Shown here piece by piece: positions 30,418 to 42,331 of a DNA stretch of 64,000 nt. The notes under the pieces are model-generated. The model was not told the origin of the DNA and did not search any database. It saw only the letters and a list, made by a program, of their open reading frames with translations. Source of the DNA: Hongsoonwoonella zoysiae. GTDB lineage: Bacteria > Pseudomonadota > Alphaproteobacteria > Rhizobiales > Stappiaceae. The stretch's first letter is position 1. The number at the start of each line of letters is the position of its first letter. Where the stretch lies: assembly GCF_013266695.1 (NCBI RefSeq), contig NZ_JABRXF010000001.1, positions 512,236-576,235 on the forward strand, given 5' to 3'. Position numbers and translations under genes: made by a program.

Positions 30418-31533
30418 ATGGGCGCCTATATTCTCCGGCGGCTTCTGCTGATCATCCCGACGCTAGTCGGCATCATGGCGATAAATTTCGTCATCATCCA
30501 GTTCGCGCCGGGCGGCCCGGTGGAACGGATCATCGCCCAGCTTCAGGGAACGGACGTCTCGGCCACCGCGCGCATCAGCGGCGGCGGCGGGTCGGATATT
30601 ACCGCCGGTGGGCAGGACAGCGGCGGCGGAAGCGGCGAAGCGGCAAGTTCCAAATACCGCGGGGCGCAAGGGCTCGACCCCGAATTCGTGAAAGAGCTGG
30701 AAGCCCAGTTCGGCTTCGACAAGCCGCCGCTGCAGCGCTTCGGCGAGATGCTCTGGAATTATGCCCGCTTCGATTTCGGGGAGAGCTATTTCCGCGATAT
30801 CTCGGTCATAGAGCTCATAATCGAGAAAATGCCCGTCTCGATTTCGCTCGGGCTATGGATGACGCTGCTTTCCTATTCGATCTCCATTCCTCTCGGCATC
30901 CGCAAGGCCGTGAAGGACGGCTCGCCTTTCGATGTGTGGACCTCCGCCGTCATCATCGTCGGCTATGCCATCCCCGGCTTCCTTTTCGCCGTGCTCCTGA
31001 TCATCCTTTTCGCGGGCGGCTCGTTCTTCGACTGGTTCCCCTTACGCGGGCTCACCTCCGACAATTGGGAGCAGCTTTCCTGGCCGGCGCGGATCGTCGA
31101 CTATCTCTGGCACCTCGTTCTGCCGATCACGGCGATGGCGCTTTCGGCATTCGCGACGACGACGCTGCTTACGAAAAACTCCTTCCTGGACGAGATCCGC
31201 AAGCAATACGTCCAGACCGCGCGCGCCAAGGGCCTGACGGAGCGCCAGGTGCTTTATGGACACGTTTTCCGCAATGCCATGCTGATCGTGGTCGCCGGTT
31301 TTCCGGGTGCCTTCATCTCCGCCTTCTTCGCCGGATCCCTCTTGATCGAGACGATCTTTTCGCTCGATGGCTTGGGCCTTCTCGGCTTCGAGGCGGTGAT
31401 AAACCGCGATTATGCCGTAGTCTTCGCCACGCTCTACATCTTCTCCCTGCTCGGCCTGATCGTGAACCTGATCTCGGACCTTACCTACACCTGGATCGAT
31501 CCGCGGATCGATTTCGAAAGCCGGGAGGTCTGA
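30418..31533 (+). CDS. yejB: peptide ABC transporter permease YejB
   Basis: Inner-membrane permease with N-terminal helix [21 protein letters not shown] typical of DppB/YejB proteins, several further helices, and the cytoplasmic coupling loop ([26 protein letters not shown]). Between helix 1 and the first conserved block is a roughly 40-residue Gly/Ser-rich insertion (about residues 44-83) expected in the periplasm. 371 residues. Four bases separate it from yejE. Confidence 0.92.
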   Translation: MGAYILRRLLLIIPTLVGIMAINFVIIQFAPGGPVERIIAQLQGTDVSATARISGGGGSDITAGGQDSGGGSGEAASSKYRGAQGLDPEFVKELEAQFGFDKPPLQRFGEMLWNYARFDFGESYFRDISVIELIIEKMPVSISLGLWMTLLSYSISIPLGIRKAVKDGSPFDVWTSAVIIVGYAIPGFLFAVLLIILFAGGSFFDWFPLRGLTSDNWEQLSWPARIVDYLWHLVLPITAMALSAFATTTLLTKNSFLDEIRKQYVQTARAKGLTERQVLYGHVFRNAMLIVVAGFPGAFISAFFAGSLLIETIFSLDGLGLLGFEAVINRDYAVVFATLYIFSLLGLIVNLISDLTYTWIDPRIDFESREV

Positions 31534-31537
31534 GAGC

Positions 31538-32716
31538 ATGGACACCCGCACTGAGAACAGGGCAACCGGCCAAAGCCGTTTCGTGAGCGCAAGCGAGGGC
31601 AAATTCCGCCCGAGGGGCCGTTTCGAGCTTTCGCCGATCAACAAGCGCCGGCTAGCAAACTTCAATGCGAACCGGCGAGGCTTCTGGTCGCTCTGGATTT
31701 TCCTCATCCTCTTCGTGCTGGCGCTTTTCGCGGAATTCATCGCCAACGACAGGCCGATCCTCGTCTCCTACAAGGGCGAACTGCTGACGCCGGTCTTCGT
31801 CGATTACCCAGAGGAAAAATTCGGCGGATTCCTGGCTGTAACCGACTATCGCGACCCCTTCATCCAGGACGAGATCAACGCCAACGGCTGGATCCTCTGG
31901 CCGCCGATCCGCTATTCCTACGATACGATCAACAACGAGATACCGGTCCCCGCTCCCGCCCCACCCTCCTGGATGCTCGACAAGGAAGAACGCTGCCAGC
32001 AGTATCCGAACGGCGCGGAGGACGCCAACTGCACGCTCGGCAACTGGAACTGGTTCGGCACCGACGATCAGGGACGAGACGTCGTCGCACGCCTGATCTA
32101 CGGCTTCCGCATTTCCGTTCTATTCGGGCTGGCGCTTACCATCGCCTCGTCGATCATCGGCATCGCAGCCGGCGCCGTGCAGGGTTATTACGGCGGCTGG
32201 GTGGATCTTTTCTTCCAGCGGTTCATCGAAATCTGGACGGCGATCCCCACCCTTTACCTGATCCTCATCGTCTCTTCGGTGCTGATCCCGGGTTTCTGGA
32301 CGCTGTTCACCATCCTGCTCGCATTCTCCTGGGTGGCGCTGGTTGGCGTCGTGCGTGCCGAGTTCCTGCGTGCCCGCAACTTCGAATACGTGACGGCCGC
32401 CAAGGCGCTTGGCGTGTCGAACGGCGTCATCATGTGGCGGCACATGCTGCCGAATGCCATGGTCGCCACCCTCACCTTCATGCCCTTCATTCTGAACGGA
32501 TCGATCACGACGCTGACGGCGCTCGACTTCCTCGGCTTCGGCCTGCCACCAGGATCGCCATCGCTTGGCGAGCTTCTCGCGCAGGGCAAGAACAACCTTC
32601 AGGCACCCTGGCTCGGCATCACCGGCTTCTTCATGATCTCCATCATGCTGAGCCTGCTGATCTTCATCGGCGAGGCGGTGCGCGACGCCTTCGATCCGCG
32701 CAAGGCATTCGCATGA
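31538..32716 (+). CDS. yejE: peptide ABC transporter permease YejE
   Basis: Second permease of the Yej importer. N-terminal ELSPINKRRLANFNANRRGFWSLW is family-specific; one helix, a long periplasmic domain (about 65-170), then the permease core with coupling loop EYVTAAKALGVSNGVIMWRHMLPNA. 392 residues. 13 bases before yejF. Confidence 0.93.
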   Translation: MDTRTENRATGQSRFVSASEGKFRPRGRFELSPINKRRLANFNANRRGFWSLWIFLILFVLALFAEFIANDRPILVSYKGELLTPVFVDYPEEKFGGFLAVTDYRDPFIQDEINANGWILWPPIRYSYDTINNEIPVPAPAPPSWMLDKEERCQQYPNGAEDANCTLGNWNWFGTDDQGRDVVARLIYGFRISVLFGLALTIASSIIGIAAGAVQGYYGGWVDLFFQRFIEIWTAIPTLYLILIVSSVLIPGFWTLFTILLAFSWVALVGVVRAEFLRARNFEYVTAAKALGVSNGVIMWRHMLPNAMVATLTFMPFILNGSITTLTALDFLGFGLPPGSPSLGELLAQGKNNLQAPWLGITGFFMISIMLSLLIFIGEAVRDAFDPRKAFA

Positions 32717-32729
32717 GGGAGCGACAGGC

Positions 32730-34367
<1,638 letters not shown>

Positions 34368-34394
34368 AGCGGAAGATTTTTGGCGAAAGCGGCG

Positions 34395-35003
34395 TCAGAA
34401 AGCCGTGCGGGCCTTCAGCGCCTGCGTGAGCGTGCCCTCGTCGAGATAGTCGAGCTCTCCGCCGACGGGCACGCCGTGGGCAAGCTTGGTAACGCGCACG
34501 TCAAAGCCGGCAAGCCTGTCCGTCACGAAATGCGCCGTGGTCTGCCCTTCAACGGTCGCATTCACGGCCAGGATCACCTCGCTCACGCCGCCTGCCTCGA
34601 CCCGGTCGACAAGCCCGCCGATGTTCAGATCGTCCGGCCCGATGCCGTCGAGCGGTGACAACGTGCCGCCAAGCACATGATAGCGGCAGTTGAGCGCCGC
34701 CGCCCGTTCGAGCGCCCAGAGATCGGCGACGTCCTCTACAACGAGAATGGTCGACGCATCGCGGCGCGGATCGGAGCAGATCGTGCAGGGGTCGCTCGTG
34801 TCCACCGTTCCGCAAGTCGAGCAGATGCCGACCTTTTCCACGGCGACATCCATCGCCTCGGCCAGAGGCGCAAGCAATTGCTCTTTCTTCTTGATCAGGT
34901 GAAGTGCCGCCCGGCGTGCCGAGCGCGGCCCCAGCCCCGGCAGTTTCGCCAGAAGCTGGATAAGGCGCTCGATCTCCGGGCCGGCGACGGAACGGCTCGA
35001 CAT
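34395..35003 (-). CDS. recR: recombination protein RecR
   Basis: Partner of RecF/RecO in gap repair. N-terminal helix-hairpin-helix ([20 protein letters not shown]), zinc finger [16 protein letters not shown] near residues 57-72, then a TOPRIM domain ([16 protein letters not shown]...). 202 residues. dnaX-ybaB-recR order is standard. Confidence 0.96.
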   Translation of the reverse strand: MSSRSVAGPEIERLIQLLAKLPGLGPRSARRAALHLIKKKEQLLAPLAEAMDVAVEKVGICSTCGTVDTSDPCTICSDPRRDASTILVVEDVADLWALERAAALNCRYHVLGGTLSPLDGIGPDDLNIGGLVDRVEAGGVSEVILAVNATVEGQTTAHFVTDRLAGFDVRVTKLAHGVPVGGELDYLDEGTLTQALKARTAF

Positions 35004-35025
35004 TCGCCGGAATCCTGTGCTGTGC

Positions 35026-35346
35026 TCAGAACGGCAGCTTCATGCCGGCGGGCAGGCCAAGGCCGCCCATTAGTTCCTGCGTCTTTTCCTGCATGGCGGT
35101 TTCCGCCTTGGCCTTGGCGTCGTTAAAGGCGGCCATGATCAGGTCTTCCAGAATTTCGACCTCGTCCTCCTTGGCAAGCGACGGGTCGATCTTGAGGCCC
35201 TTCATCTCGCTCTTGCCGTTGAGGGTTACGGTGACAAGGCCAGCGCCCGCCGTGCCGGTCACCTCGATCTGGGCAACCTCTTCCTGAAGCGTGCCCATCT
35301 TTTCCTGAAGCTGCTTGGCCTGCTTCATCATCTTCATGAAGTCCAT
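35026..35346 (-). CDS. ybaB: YbaB/EbfC family nucleoid-associated protein
   Basis: Small dimeric DNA-binding protein of 106 residues: [20 protein letters not shown] helix, [19 protein letters not shown] strand region, [20 protein letters not shown] helix. Lies 22 bases before recR and 53 bases after dnaX on the minus strand. Confidence 0.94.
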   Translation of the reverse strand: MDFMKMMKQAKQLQEKMGTLQEEVAQIEVTGTAGAGLVTVTLNGKSEMKGLKIDPSLAKEDEVEILEDLIMAAFNDAKAKAETAMQEKTQELMGGLGLPAGMKLPF

Positions 35347-35399
35347 GGGATATCTCCGTCGATTGGAGCCAAATTGGTCTCGATCACTAGGTAGGTGAC

Positions 35400-37310
35400 T
35401 TAAGCGTTCGGATCCTGATCGTCACCATCGAATTCGCCTTCATCCGGATTTTCCGGCACAGCCTCAGTGGGTGGCGCCTCGCCCTCCGGCGTTCTGACAT
35501 GAACGTTTACGATCTCGGCACCTGGAAAGGCCGCAAGAAGTTCGGCGACCAAAGGTTCCGAGCGCGCATCGGTGAGAAGCTGGCGCTTGTTGGCCTCCCG
35601 CTCCTCGAAAAGCGTTGGTCTGCCCTGCGTGCGGCTGACGATGCAGATCCAGCGCGTGCCGGTCCATTCGGTAAGCTTGCGACCGAGGTTTCCGGCAAGG
35701 TCGGCATCGGCGTCCGGCGTCGGCTGAAACTCGATACGGCCCGGCTCGAAGCTGACGAGGCGCATGTTTCGCTCGATCGCCACCTTCAGCGGAATATCGC
35801 GCTTTTCGGCGGCAAGGGCAGCGCACTCGGCAAGCGACCTCGGCCCGTTCGCCACCGGCACGGGCGGGGCGGAGGCATCGGGCACCGGTGCTTCATCCAC
35901 CTTCTGCTCCGGCGCACTTTCCACTGCCTTGAGTTGCGCCGACGGGCTGCCCGCCATGCGCGCGGAAGGTCCCTGACCTGGCGAAGCCGGGCCGGCCTGC
36001 GGTGTCGCCATTCGGGCCTGAACCGGCTGTCCGCCTGGCGCTTGCGGCGCCTGTCGGGCCGCCGCGCCTCCGCTGGTTGGCTGCGCACTCGCAGGTGGCA
36101 ACGCGCCTTCCCTCAACGCCTTTAGCGCCTCTTCCGGGTCGGGAAGGTCGGCGGCGTAGGCAAGGCGCACCAGAACCATGTCGGCAGCCGCCAGCGGCTT
36201 GGGTGCTGCCTGCACTTCGGCAATCCCCTTCAGGAGAATCTGCCATGCCCGCGACAACAGCCTGAGCGAAAGTTTTTCGGCGAATTCCCGCCCGCGCGTG
36301 CGCTCGGCCTCGGTGACGGAGGCCTCGTCGCCGGCCTTCGGCACGATTTTTAGACGCGTGACGAGATGCGTGAAATCGGCGAGATCGGACAATACGACCA
36401 CCGGGTCGGCGCCGCTGTCGTACTGCCCTTTCATTTCCTCAAGGGCAGACGCAGCGTCCCCCCTCATCACCTGCTCGAACAGGTCGATAACGCGTGCCCG
36501 GTCGGCAAGGCCCAGCATTTCGCGCACGTGTTCCGCGCCGATATGTCCTCCCCCATGGGCGATCGCCTGATCGAGCAGCGAAAGGCTGTCGCGGGCCGAT
36601 CCTTCGCCCGCCCGCGCGATCAGCGCGAGCGCTTCGTCGGAAATGTCTATGTTTTCCTTGCCGGCGATATCGCGCAGGAGCGCGACAAGCTTTGCGGCGT
36701 CGATCCGGCGCAGGTCGAAGCGCTGACAGCGCGAAAGCACCGTCACCGGAACCTTGCGGATCTCAGTGGTGGCGAAAATGAACTTCACATGCTCCGGCGG
36801 CTCTTCCAGCGTCTTGAGCAGGCCGTTGAAGGCCGCGTTGGAGAGCATATGCACTTCGTCGATGATGTAGACCTTGTAGCGCGCGGAAGCCGGGCGGTAG
36901 CGCGCGGCGTCCGTGATCTCGCGAATGTCGCCGATACCGGTGTGCGAGGCCGCGTCCATCTCGATCACATCGACATGCCGGCCTTCCATAATCGCTTCGC
37001 AGTGGATGCCGGGTTTGTCGAGGCGGATGGTCGGCTGTTCGGCTTCGCCTGGGATCTCGTAGTTGAGGCCACGGGCAAGGATGCGCGCCGTCGTGGTCTT
37101 GCCGACACCTCGCACGCCCGTCAGCATCCAGGCTTGCGCGATGCGGCCCGTTTCGAAGGCATTCTGCAGCGTGCGCACCATCGGCTCCTGGCCGACGAGA
37201 TCGTCGAAGGTCCTTGGGCGGTATTTGCGCGCGAGAACGCGATAGGCATCGTCTTTCTTGACGCCAAGGTCGAAGCCGGGTTCTGGGGGAGTCGTGCCGT
37301 CCATGGCCAC
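35400..37310 (-). CDS. dnaX: DNA polymerase III subunit gamma/tau
   Basis: Clamp-loader ATPase. Walker A GVRGVGKT at residues 65-72, Walker [11 protein letters not shown], sensor SRC motif ([14 protein letters not shown]). The middle (about 400-480) is Pro/Ala/Gln-rich linker and the C-terminal domain (about 500-600) should bind the polymerase alpha subunit. Only one cysteine (GIHC) lies where E. coli DnaX has its zinc module, so the finger is probably absent. 636 residues. No clear slippery heptamer for gamma production was identified by eye. Confidence 0.96.
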   Translation of the reverse strand: MAMDGTTPPEPGFDLGVKKDDAYRVLARKYRPRTFDDLVGQEPMVRTLQNAFETGRIAQAWMLTGVRGVGKTTTARILARGLNYEIPGEAEQPTIRLDKPGIHCEAIMEGRHVDVIEMDAASHTGIGDIREITDAARYRPASARYKVYIIDEVHMLSNAAFNGLLKTLEEPPEHVKFIFATTEIRKVPVTVLSRCQRFDLRRIDAAKLVALLRDIAGKENIDISDEALALIARAGEGSARDSLSLLDQAIAHGGGHIGAEHVREMLGLADRARVIDLFEQVMRGDAASALEEMKGQYDSGADPVVVLSDLADFTHLVTRLKIVPKAGDEASVTEAERTRGREFAEKLSLRLLSRAWQILLKGIAEVQAAPKPLAAADMVLVRLAYAADLPDPEEALKALREGALPPASAQPTSGGAAARQAPQAPGGQPVQARMATPQAGPASPGQGPSARMAGSPSAQLKAVESAPEQKVDEAPVPDASAPPVPVANGPRSLAECAALAAEKRDIPLKVAIERNMRLVSFEPGRIEFQPTPDADADLAGNLGRKLTEWTGTRWICIVSRTQGRPTLFEEREANKRQLLTDARSEPLVAELLAAFPGAEIVNVHVRTPEGEAPPTEAVPENPDEGEFDGDDQDPNA

Positions 37311-37403
37311 CAGTTTACAGGCCTTGCGGCGCTCTGTCTCGCCAGGCGGCGTCTTGTCACCGCAATTCGGCGCGTCGAAGGCCGAACGCGCTGACGGCGA
37401 GGG

Positions 37404-37505
37404 TGGGAGGCCGGCACGATGACCCGTGCCGAAACTCGTTAGGGCTGCTTCCTTCCGGACCTGACCCGGTTGGCGAGTGGCTCGTCCACCACCAGCCTCC
37501 CGACC
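37404..37505 (-). ncRNA. ffs: signal recognition particle RNA (4.5S type)
   Basis: The minus strand carries the conserved tip GGTCAGGTCCGGAAGGAAGC followed by AGCCCT (about 37442-37473 on the plus strand), diagnostic of the SRP Alu-less small RNA. The ends pair: GGGAGGC near the 5' end (about 37495-37501) with GCCTCCC near the 3' end (about 37404-37412). Size about 100 bases. It binds Ffh to target membrane proteins. Ends are estimated to within several bases. Confidence 0.93.
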
Positions 37506-37510
37506 CCCTT

Positions 37511-37539
37511 ATATCAGAAGGGGGGCACGGCTTGGCAAG
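37511..37539 (-). promoter_or_regulatory. ffs promoter
   Basis: On the minus strand CTTGCC (37539-37534), exactly 17 bases, TGATAT (37516-37511), with a start expected near 37505, the first base of the SRP RNA. Good agreement with the rhizobial CTTGAC-N17-CTATAT pattern. Confidence 0.6.
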
Positions 37540-37567
37540 GGGGCAGGGAGGGAATCTTTCGTCCTCT

Positions 37568-39196
37568 TCATTCTTCCTGTGTGGCCCTTTGCCTGAGTTC
37601 CCTGCGGATGATCTTGCCGGTCGTCGTCATCGGCAGTTCTTCGACGAATTCCACTTCGCGCGGGTATTCATGGGCGGCGAGGCGCGTCTTCACCCAATCC
37701 TGGATTTCCTTGGCAAGTTCACCGGATGGCTCGGCGTCCTCGTTCAGCACCACATAGGCCTTCACGATCTCGGTGCGAAGCTTGTCCGGTTTGCCGACGG
37801 CGGCCGCCATTTTCACTGCGGGATGGCCGATCAGGCAGTCCTCGATCTCGCCGGGGCCGATCCTGTATCCGGCGGAAGTGATCACGTCGTCGTCGCGCCC
37901 GACGAAGCGGATCCAGCCCGCTTCGTCCCTGATGCCGGTATCGCCGGTCAGCAACCAGTCGCCGGCGAATTTCGCCCGAGTCGCCTTCTCGTTTCGCCAG
38001 TAGCCGAGGAACATGACGGGGTCTGGCCTTTTGACCGCGATATTGCCAATCTCGCCGCTGGCGAGCGCCTGCCCGCCGTCGGTCACGATCGCAAGTTGGT
38101 GCCCCGGCACCGCGCGGCCCATGATGCCGGGCCGGGCGTTCATGATCGCCCCGCAGGAGGAGACGATCATGTTGCATTCCGTCTGGCCATAGAACTCGTT
38201 GATGGTCAGTCCGAAGACGCGCCTGCCCCAGTCGAGCAGTTCCGTGCCAAGCGTCTCCCCGCCGCTCGCCACGGATCGAAGGTTCAGCTCCCAGCGCTTT
38301 TCCGGACTTTCCACCTGCCGCATCATCTTCAATGCCGTCGGCGGCAGAAAGGCGTTGCGGATCTTCTGGTCCTGCAAAAGCTGGAACGCCGCCTCGCCTG
38401 TGAACTTGGAAAAGCGCCGTGCGACGACCGGAACGCCGTGATGAAGGGCCGGCATCAGGACGTCGAGAAGCCCGCCGATCCAGGCCCAGTCGGCAGGCGT
38501 CCAGATACGGTCGCCTTCCTGCGGAAAAAAGTCATGGCTCATTTCCACGCCCGGCAAATGGCCAAGGAGGACGCGATGGGCATGCAGCGCGCCCTTGGGC
38601 TGCCCCGTCGTGCCGGAGGTATAGATGATGACCGCCGGATCCTCCGCGCTCGTGTTGACGGGCGTGAAGTGATCGCTGTGACCCGCCATTTCCTCATGCA
38701 GATCGCGCGTGCCTATGTGCTTGCCGTCCACGGTGAAGACCTGGCGAAGCTCCGGCAATTGATCGCGAATCGGCAGGATCTTGTTGGCGCCGTCAGTGTT
38801 GGTGATGATCGCGCGCGCACCTGAATCCCTCAGCCGGAAAAGCAGAGCCTCCTCGCCGAAGAGCATGAAAAGCGGAATGGAGATCGCGCCCATCTTGTGG
38901 GCGGCGATATGCCCGAAGGCGGTCTCGGGCGCCTGCGGCAGCAGTATGCCGACCCTGTCGCCCTGGATGACGCCCGACGAGGTCAAGAGGTTTGCGAGCC
39001 TGTTTGAAAGCCGGCTCAGGTCGGAGAACGTGTAGTGCGACACGTTCTCTTCCTCGTCGATGAAGGTGAGTGCCAGACGGTCCGGATCGCGCGCCGCCCA
39101 TTTGTCCGAAACGTCGACGCCCATGTTGAAGCGTTCCGGCACGTCCCAGCGGAACTTCTTCGTCAGGGCATCGTAGCTATCGGCTTTCGGCAGCAT
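37568..39196 (-). CDS. AMP-dependent acyl-CoA synthetase
   Basis: ANL-superfamily ligase that activates a carboxylic acid with ATP and CoA. Adenylate motif YTSGTTGQPKGALHAH near residue 190, WTPADWAWIGGL, EFYGQTE, TGDTGIRDEAGWIRFVGRDDD, and the catalytic lysine in PMTTTGKIIRREL at the C-terminus. The sequence resembles medium-chain/acetyl-type synthetases, but chain length cannot be told. 542 residues. Stand-alone gene between ffs and the divergent HIT gene. Confidence 0.88.
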   Translation of the reverse strand: MLPKADSYDALTKKFRWDVPERFNMGVDVSDKWAARDPDRLALTFIDEEENVSHYTFSDLSRLSNRLANLLTSSGVIQGDRVGILLPQAPETAFGHIAAHKMGAISIPLFMLFGEEALLFRLRDSGARAIITNTDGANKILPIRDQLPELRQVFTVDGKHIGTRDLHEEMAGHSDHFTPVNTSAEDPAVIIYTSGTTGQPKGALHAHRVLLGHLPGVEMSHDFFPQEGDRIWTPADWAWIGGLLDVLMPALHHGVPVVARRFSKFTGEAAFQLLQDQKIRNAFLPPTALKMMRQVESPEKRWELNLRSVASGGETLGTELLDWGRRVFGLTINEFYGQTECNMIVSSCGAIMNARPGIMGRAVPGHQLAIVTDGGQALASGEIGNIAVKRPDPVMFLGYWRNEKATRAKFAGDWLLTGDTGIRDEAGWIRFVGRDDDVITSAGYRIGPGEIEDCLIGHPAVKMAAAVGKPDKLRTEIVKAYVVLNEDAEPSGELAKEIQDWVKTRLAAHEYPREVEFVEELPMTTTGKIIRRELRQRATQEE

Positions 39197-39323
39197 AAAT
39201 TTCCTCCGCGCATCCCGTACGTTTTATCCAGTTTTGACCCGCAATCGCGAAAATGTCACGGGCGCGGCTTTCCGTCCTCTCCGGCAAGGGTATAGTCTCA
39301 GGCCGCGTTTCAGGAGCGTCCCC

Positions 39324-39734
39324 ATGATCCCGTTCGATATCAACCCGAGGCTTGCCGGCGACACCTATCACGTGGCGGATCTGAAGCTTTGCGCCGTCAG
39401 GCTCATGAAGGATGCGAATTATCCCTGGCTGATCCTCGTTCCGAGAAAGCCGGACCTGATCGAACTGCTCGACCTTGAGGCGCCGGAACGCGCGGAACTG
39501 ATGGAAGAGATCGCGCTCGCGAGCGAAGCGCTGCGCGAGACGACCGACTGCCAGAAGCTCAACGTCGCGGCCCTCGGCAATCAGGTCCCCCAGCTTCACA
39601 TACATATCATCGCGCGTCATCAGGACGATCCCGCATGGCCCGGCCCCGTCTGGGGCGCTGCCAAACCCGTTGCCTATGATTCAGGCGAGCGCGACCGCCT
39701 GATTTCAGAACTTTCCGACCGTTTGAGCGCCTGA
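39324..39734 (+). CDS. HIT-family hydrolase
   Basis: 136-residue nucleotide hydrolase/transferase fold. The active-site motif is HIHII (H92, H94): the first His and the catalytic middle His are kept, but the third His of the usual HxHxH is Ile, a variant I would expect in proteobacterial HIT proteins. ATG 39324 with CAGGAG upstream gives the normal N-terminus; the frame extends to 39234 without support. 43 bases before nudC, and both proteins act on nucleotide derivatives. Confidence 0.85.
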   Translation: MIPFDINPRLAGDTYHVADLKLCAVRLMKDANYPWLILVPRKPDLIELLDLEAPERAELMEEIALASEALRETTDCQKLNVAALGNQVPQLHIHIIARHQDDPAWPGPVWGAAKPVAYDSGERDRLISELSDRLSA

Positions 39735-39777
39735 TGTAAGCGCTTGTATCCAGCCACCCAGGGACGTTTTCCACTTC

Positions 39778-40713
39778 ATGAGCCAGCATCGATTCGAACC
39801 CTTCGCCTATGCCGCAAATCCGCTCAACCGCCTTTCGGAGCATCGCGGCGATGCGGAATGGTTCGAGCGGCACCGAAATTCCGGTAATGCCCGCTTCGTG
39901 CTCTTTTCCGCCGACCGGCCCGTGGTCGACGTTTCCGGCAAGGAACTGAACATCTTCCACGAACGCACGCTCGCAAACGAGTTCGCGGCGGCATCGGATG
40001 AAACGGTGCTTCTCGGCTTCCGGCCGCAAACGGACGCTCCAGTCTTTTCAGTCCAGATTTCGGCGACCGAAGAAGAGATTGAAAAAAATAATGCGTTCAA
40101 GCTCATCGACATCCGCTCGCTCGCCATACAGGGCGCACTCCCGCCGGAAGATCTCGGCATTCTCGCCCAGGCCCGCGCGCTCGGCCACTGGCACATGACG
40201 CATGGCTTCTGCTCGCGCTGCGGCGAAAAGAGCGTCATGACGCAAGGCGGATACCGCCGCGACTGCTCGAACTGCGGCGGCCTGCATTTCCCGCGCACCG
40301 ACCCGGTCGCGATCATGCTGATCACCGACGGTGACAATTGCCTGCTCGGCCGCCCGCCGCGCCTTGCCGAAGGCGTTTATTCAACACTCGCGGGCTTCAT
40401 CGAGCCCGGAGAGACGGTGGAGGATGCCGTCCGCCGCGAGGTCTTCGAAGAGTCCGGCATCAAGGTCGGCAAGGTCGCCTATCGCGCAAGTCAGCCTTGG
40501 CCGTTTCCAGCCTCCCTCATGATCGGCTGCCGGGGCGAGGCGCTTTCACGCGACATCGCCATGGACGAAACGGAGCTGGAAGACTGCCGCTGGTTCTCCC
40601 GTGGCGAAGTACGGCAGATGATGGCGGGCGAACACGGGGAAGGCAAAATCATCCCGCCAGGCATTTCCATCGCCCATTGGCTGATCCGGGAATGGGTGGA
40701 GGGGCGATCCTGA
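39778..40713 (+). CDS. nudC: NADH pyrophosphatase / NAD-decapping Nudix hydrolase
   Basis: Hydrolyses NADH and removes NAD caps from RNA. Zinc ribbon with CSRCG and CSNCGG near residues 145-165, then Nudix box GFIEPGETVEDAVRREVFEESGI (read as two parts: GFIEPGETVEDAV and REVFEESGI) and the SQPWPFPASLM signature that defines NudC. 311 residues, full length. Confidence 0.94.
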   Translation: MSQHRFEPFAYAANPLNRLSEHRGDAEWFERHRNSGNARFVLFSADRPVVDVSGKELNIFHERTLANEFAAASDETVLLGFRPQTDAPVFSVQISATEEEIEKNNAFKLIDIRSLAIQGALPPEDLGILAQARALGHWHMTHGFCSRCGEKSVMTQGGYRRDCSNCGGLHFPRTDPVAIMLITDGDNCLLGRPPRLAEGVYSTLAGFIEPGETVEDAVRREVFEESGIKVGKVAYRASQPWPFPASLMIGCRGEALSRDIAMDETELEDCRWFSRGEVRQMMAGEHGEGKIIPPGISIAHWLIREWVEGRS

Positions 40714-40792
40714 CCCCGCGACGCTTGTGGCCCGGCCGAGTGCTACTTATGTCAATGGCGAATGACCGTCGTTTCAAAGGACGCCAAGCAAT

Positions 40793-41491
40793 ATGATCGC
40801 CGCCGCCATCCGCGCCATGAGCCAGGTCTTCCAGCCCGCCTTCCGGGCGATTTTCTGGAAGTCGCTGGGGTTCACGCTTGCGGCGCTCTTTCTCATCTGG
40901 ATAGCGCTGAACGGGCTTGTCGCCGGATTTGTCGACCTGCCTTACCCCTGGCTCGATACAGCGCTTTCAATCCTCACCGGCGTCGGCGCATTCATCGGCC
41001 TCGGCTTCCTCGTCGCCCCGGTCACGGCGATGTTCGCTGCAATTTTTCAGGACGATATCGCATTGATCGTCGAGCGCGAGGATTACCCTGCCGACGGTCC
41101 GGGTCGCGCCATGCCGCTGCCCGAAAGCATCTGGCTCACGGTGAAATTCACCGGCATCGTCATTCTCGCCAATATTTTCGCGCTGATGCTCCTGCTCGTG
41201 CCGGGCATCAATCTCGTCGCTTTCTTCCTGGTGAACGGTTACCTGCTGGGGCGGGAGTTCTTCGAATTCGCAGCAACGCGTTTCATGCCACAAGCAGATG
41301 CGAAGGCTTTGAGAAGGGCGCACGGCGCCACGGTATTTCTGGCGGGCCTCGTGATCGCAGGCGTTCTCGCCGTGCCGATCCTCAACCTCGTAACGCCGAT
41401 CTTCGCCACCATTTTCATGGTGCATCTCTACAAGCGTCTGGCGAGAGGTAAGGCGGCCGCAGCCGACGCTCCGCCCTACCGTTCAACGTGA
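40793..41491 (+). CDS. EI24/CysZ-like membrane protein
   Basis: 232-residue protein with about five hydrophobic helices (around 23-43, 55-82, 112-150, 178-212) and the EI24-family block GYLLGREFFEFAATRF. CysZ members import sulfate, but rhizobial members of this branch have no proven function. No sulfur genes are adjacent, so a transport role is only suggested by the fold. Confidence 0.75.
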   Translation: MIAAAIRAMSQVFQPAFRAIFWKSLGFTLAALFLIWIALNGLVAGFVDLPYPWLDTALSILTGVGAFIGLGFLVAPVTAMFAAIFQDDIALIVEREDYPADGPGRAMPLPESIWLTVKFTGIVILANIFALMLLLVPGINLVAFFLVNGYLLGREFFEFAATRFMPQADAKALRRAHGATVFLAGLVIAGVLAVPILNLVTPIFATIFMVHLYKRLARGKAAAADAPPYRST

Positions 41492-41557
41492 TCGGATCTC
41501 ATTTCAGGGAAGATCGAAGACCTTGCAAGGGTGGTCGCGAAAATCGCCGAATCCGCA

Positions 41558-41665
41558 TCAGGACTTCAGCTTGCGCATGTTCCGCGTCCAGTAAAATGCG
41601 AGGCCGATGACAATCGCCACGGCAATGATCGGCCACACAAAGGCGAAAACGTCCAAACTTGTCAT
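41558..41665 (-). CDS. 35-residue single-helix membrane protein (hypothetical)
   Basis: An open frame of 35 codons plus TGA starts 12 bases after the transaldolase stop on the same strand. It reads MTSLDVFAFVWPII, a continuous hydrophobic stretch (about residues 6-25), then YWTRNMRKLKS, a basic tail: a classic single-helix mini-protein with cytoplasmic positive end. Codon choice is GC-rich at third positions (GTC, ATC, GGC, CTC, AAG), like the neighbours. Shine-Dalgarno is weak (GAG), compatible with coupling to the upstream gene. Function unknown; no homologue recognised. Confidence 0.55.
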   Translation of the reverse strand: MTSLDVFAFVWPIIAVAIVIGLAFYWTRNMRKLKS

Positions 41666-41677
41666 CGGCCCAAGCTC

Positions 41678-42331
41678 TTAAAGAATGCTCTGGCCCGTCT
41701 TCGCCCAGTCGGCAAGGAAGGCTTCAAGCCCCTTGTCGGTCAGCGGGTGCTTTGCAAGGCCCTTGAGAACCGCGGGCGGCACCGTCGCCACATCCGCGCC
41801 CACAAGCGCGCAATCCTTCACATGGTTGGCACTGCGGATCGAGGCCGCGAGGATTTCCGTCTCGAAGCCGTAATTGTCGTAGATCACGCGGATTTCGCGA
41901 ATGATCTCCAGCCCGTCGAGGTGGATATCGTCAAGGCGGCCGATGAAGGGCGAAATGAAGCTTGCACCGGCCTTTGCGGCCAGCAACGCCTGGTTTGCGG
42001 AAAAGCAGAGCGTCACATTCACCATCTGACCGTTGTCGGAAAGGGCGCGGCAAGCCTTGAGGCCGTTCAACGTCAGCGGCACCTTGATGGCGATATTGTC
42101 AGCGATTTTGCCGAGCACTTCTGCTTCGGCCATCATGTCCTTGAATTCGGTGGCCGTGACTTCCGCCGAAACCGGGCCTTCGACGATCCCGCAAATCTCG
42201 GCGATAACCTCCTTCATCGGGCGGCCCGCTTTCATGATGAGCGAGGGGTTGGTGGTCACGCCGTCAAGCAGGCCGATATCGGCGAGTTCCTTGATTTCGG
42301 CGGTGTCGGCGGTATCGACGAAGAATTTCAT
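41678..42331 (-). CDS. tal: transaldolase, small TalC/Fsa-type subfamily
   Basis: Transfers a dihydroxyacetone unit in the pentose phosphate pathway. 217 residues from ATG 42331 ([15 protein letters not shown], the exact family start); extra in-frame codons up to 42388 are not needed. Schiff-base lysine K83 is in NIAIKVPLT; also [24 protein letters not shown] and [20 protein letters not shown]. The group is often confused with fructose-6-phosphate aldolase; in rhizobia it is generally transaldolase. Divergent from priA. Confidence 0.93.
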   Translation of the reverse strand: MKFFVDTADTAEIKELADIGLLDGVTTNPSLIMKAGRPMKEVIAEICGIVEGPVSAEVTATEFKDMMAEAEVLGKIADNIAIKVPLTLNGLKACRALSDNGQMVNVTLCFSANQALLAAKAGASFISPFIGRLDDIHLDGLEIIREIRVIYDNYGFETEILAASIRSANHVKDCALVGADVATVPPAVLKGLAKHPLTDKGLEAFLADWAKTGQSIL

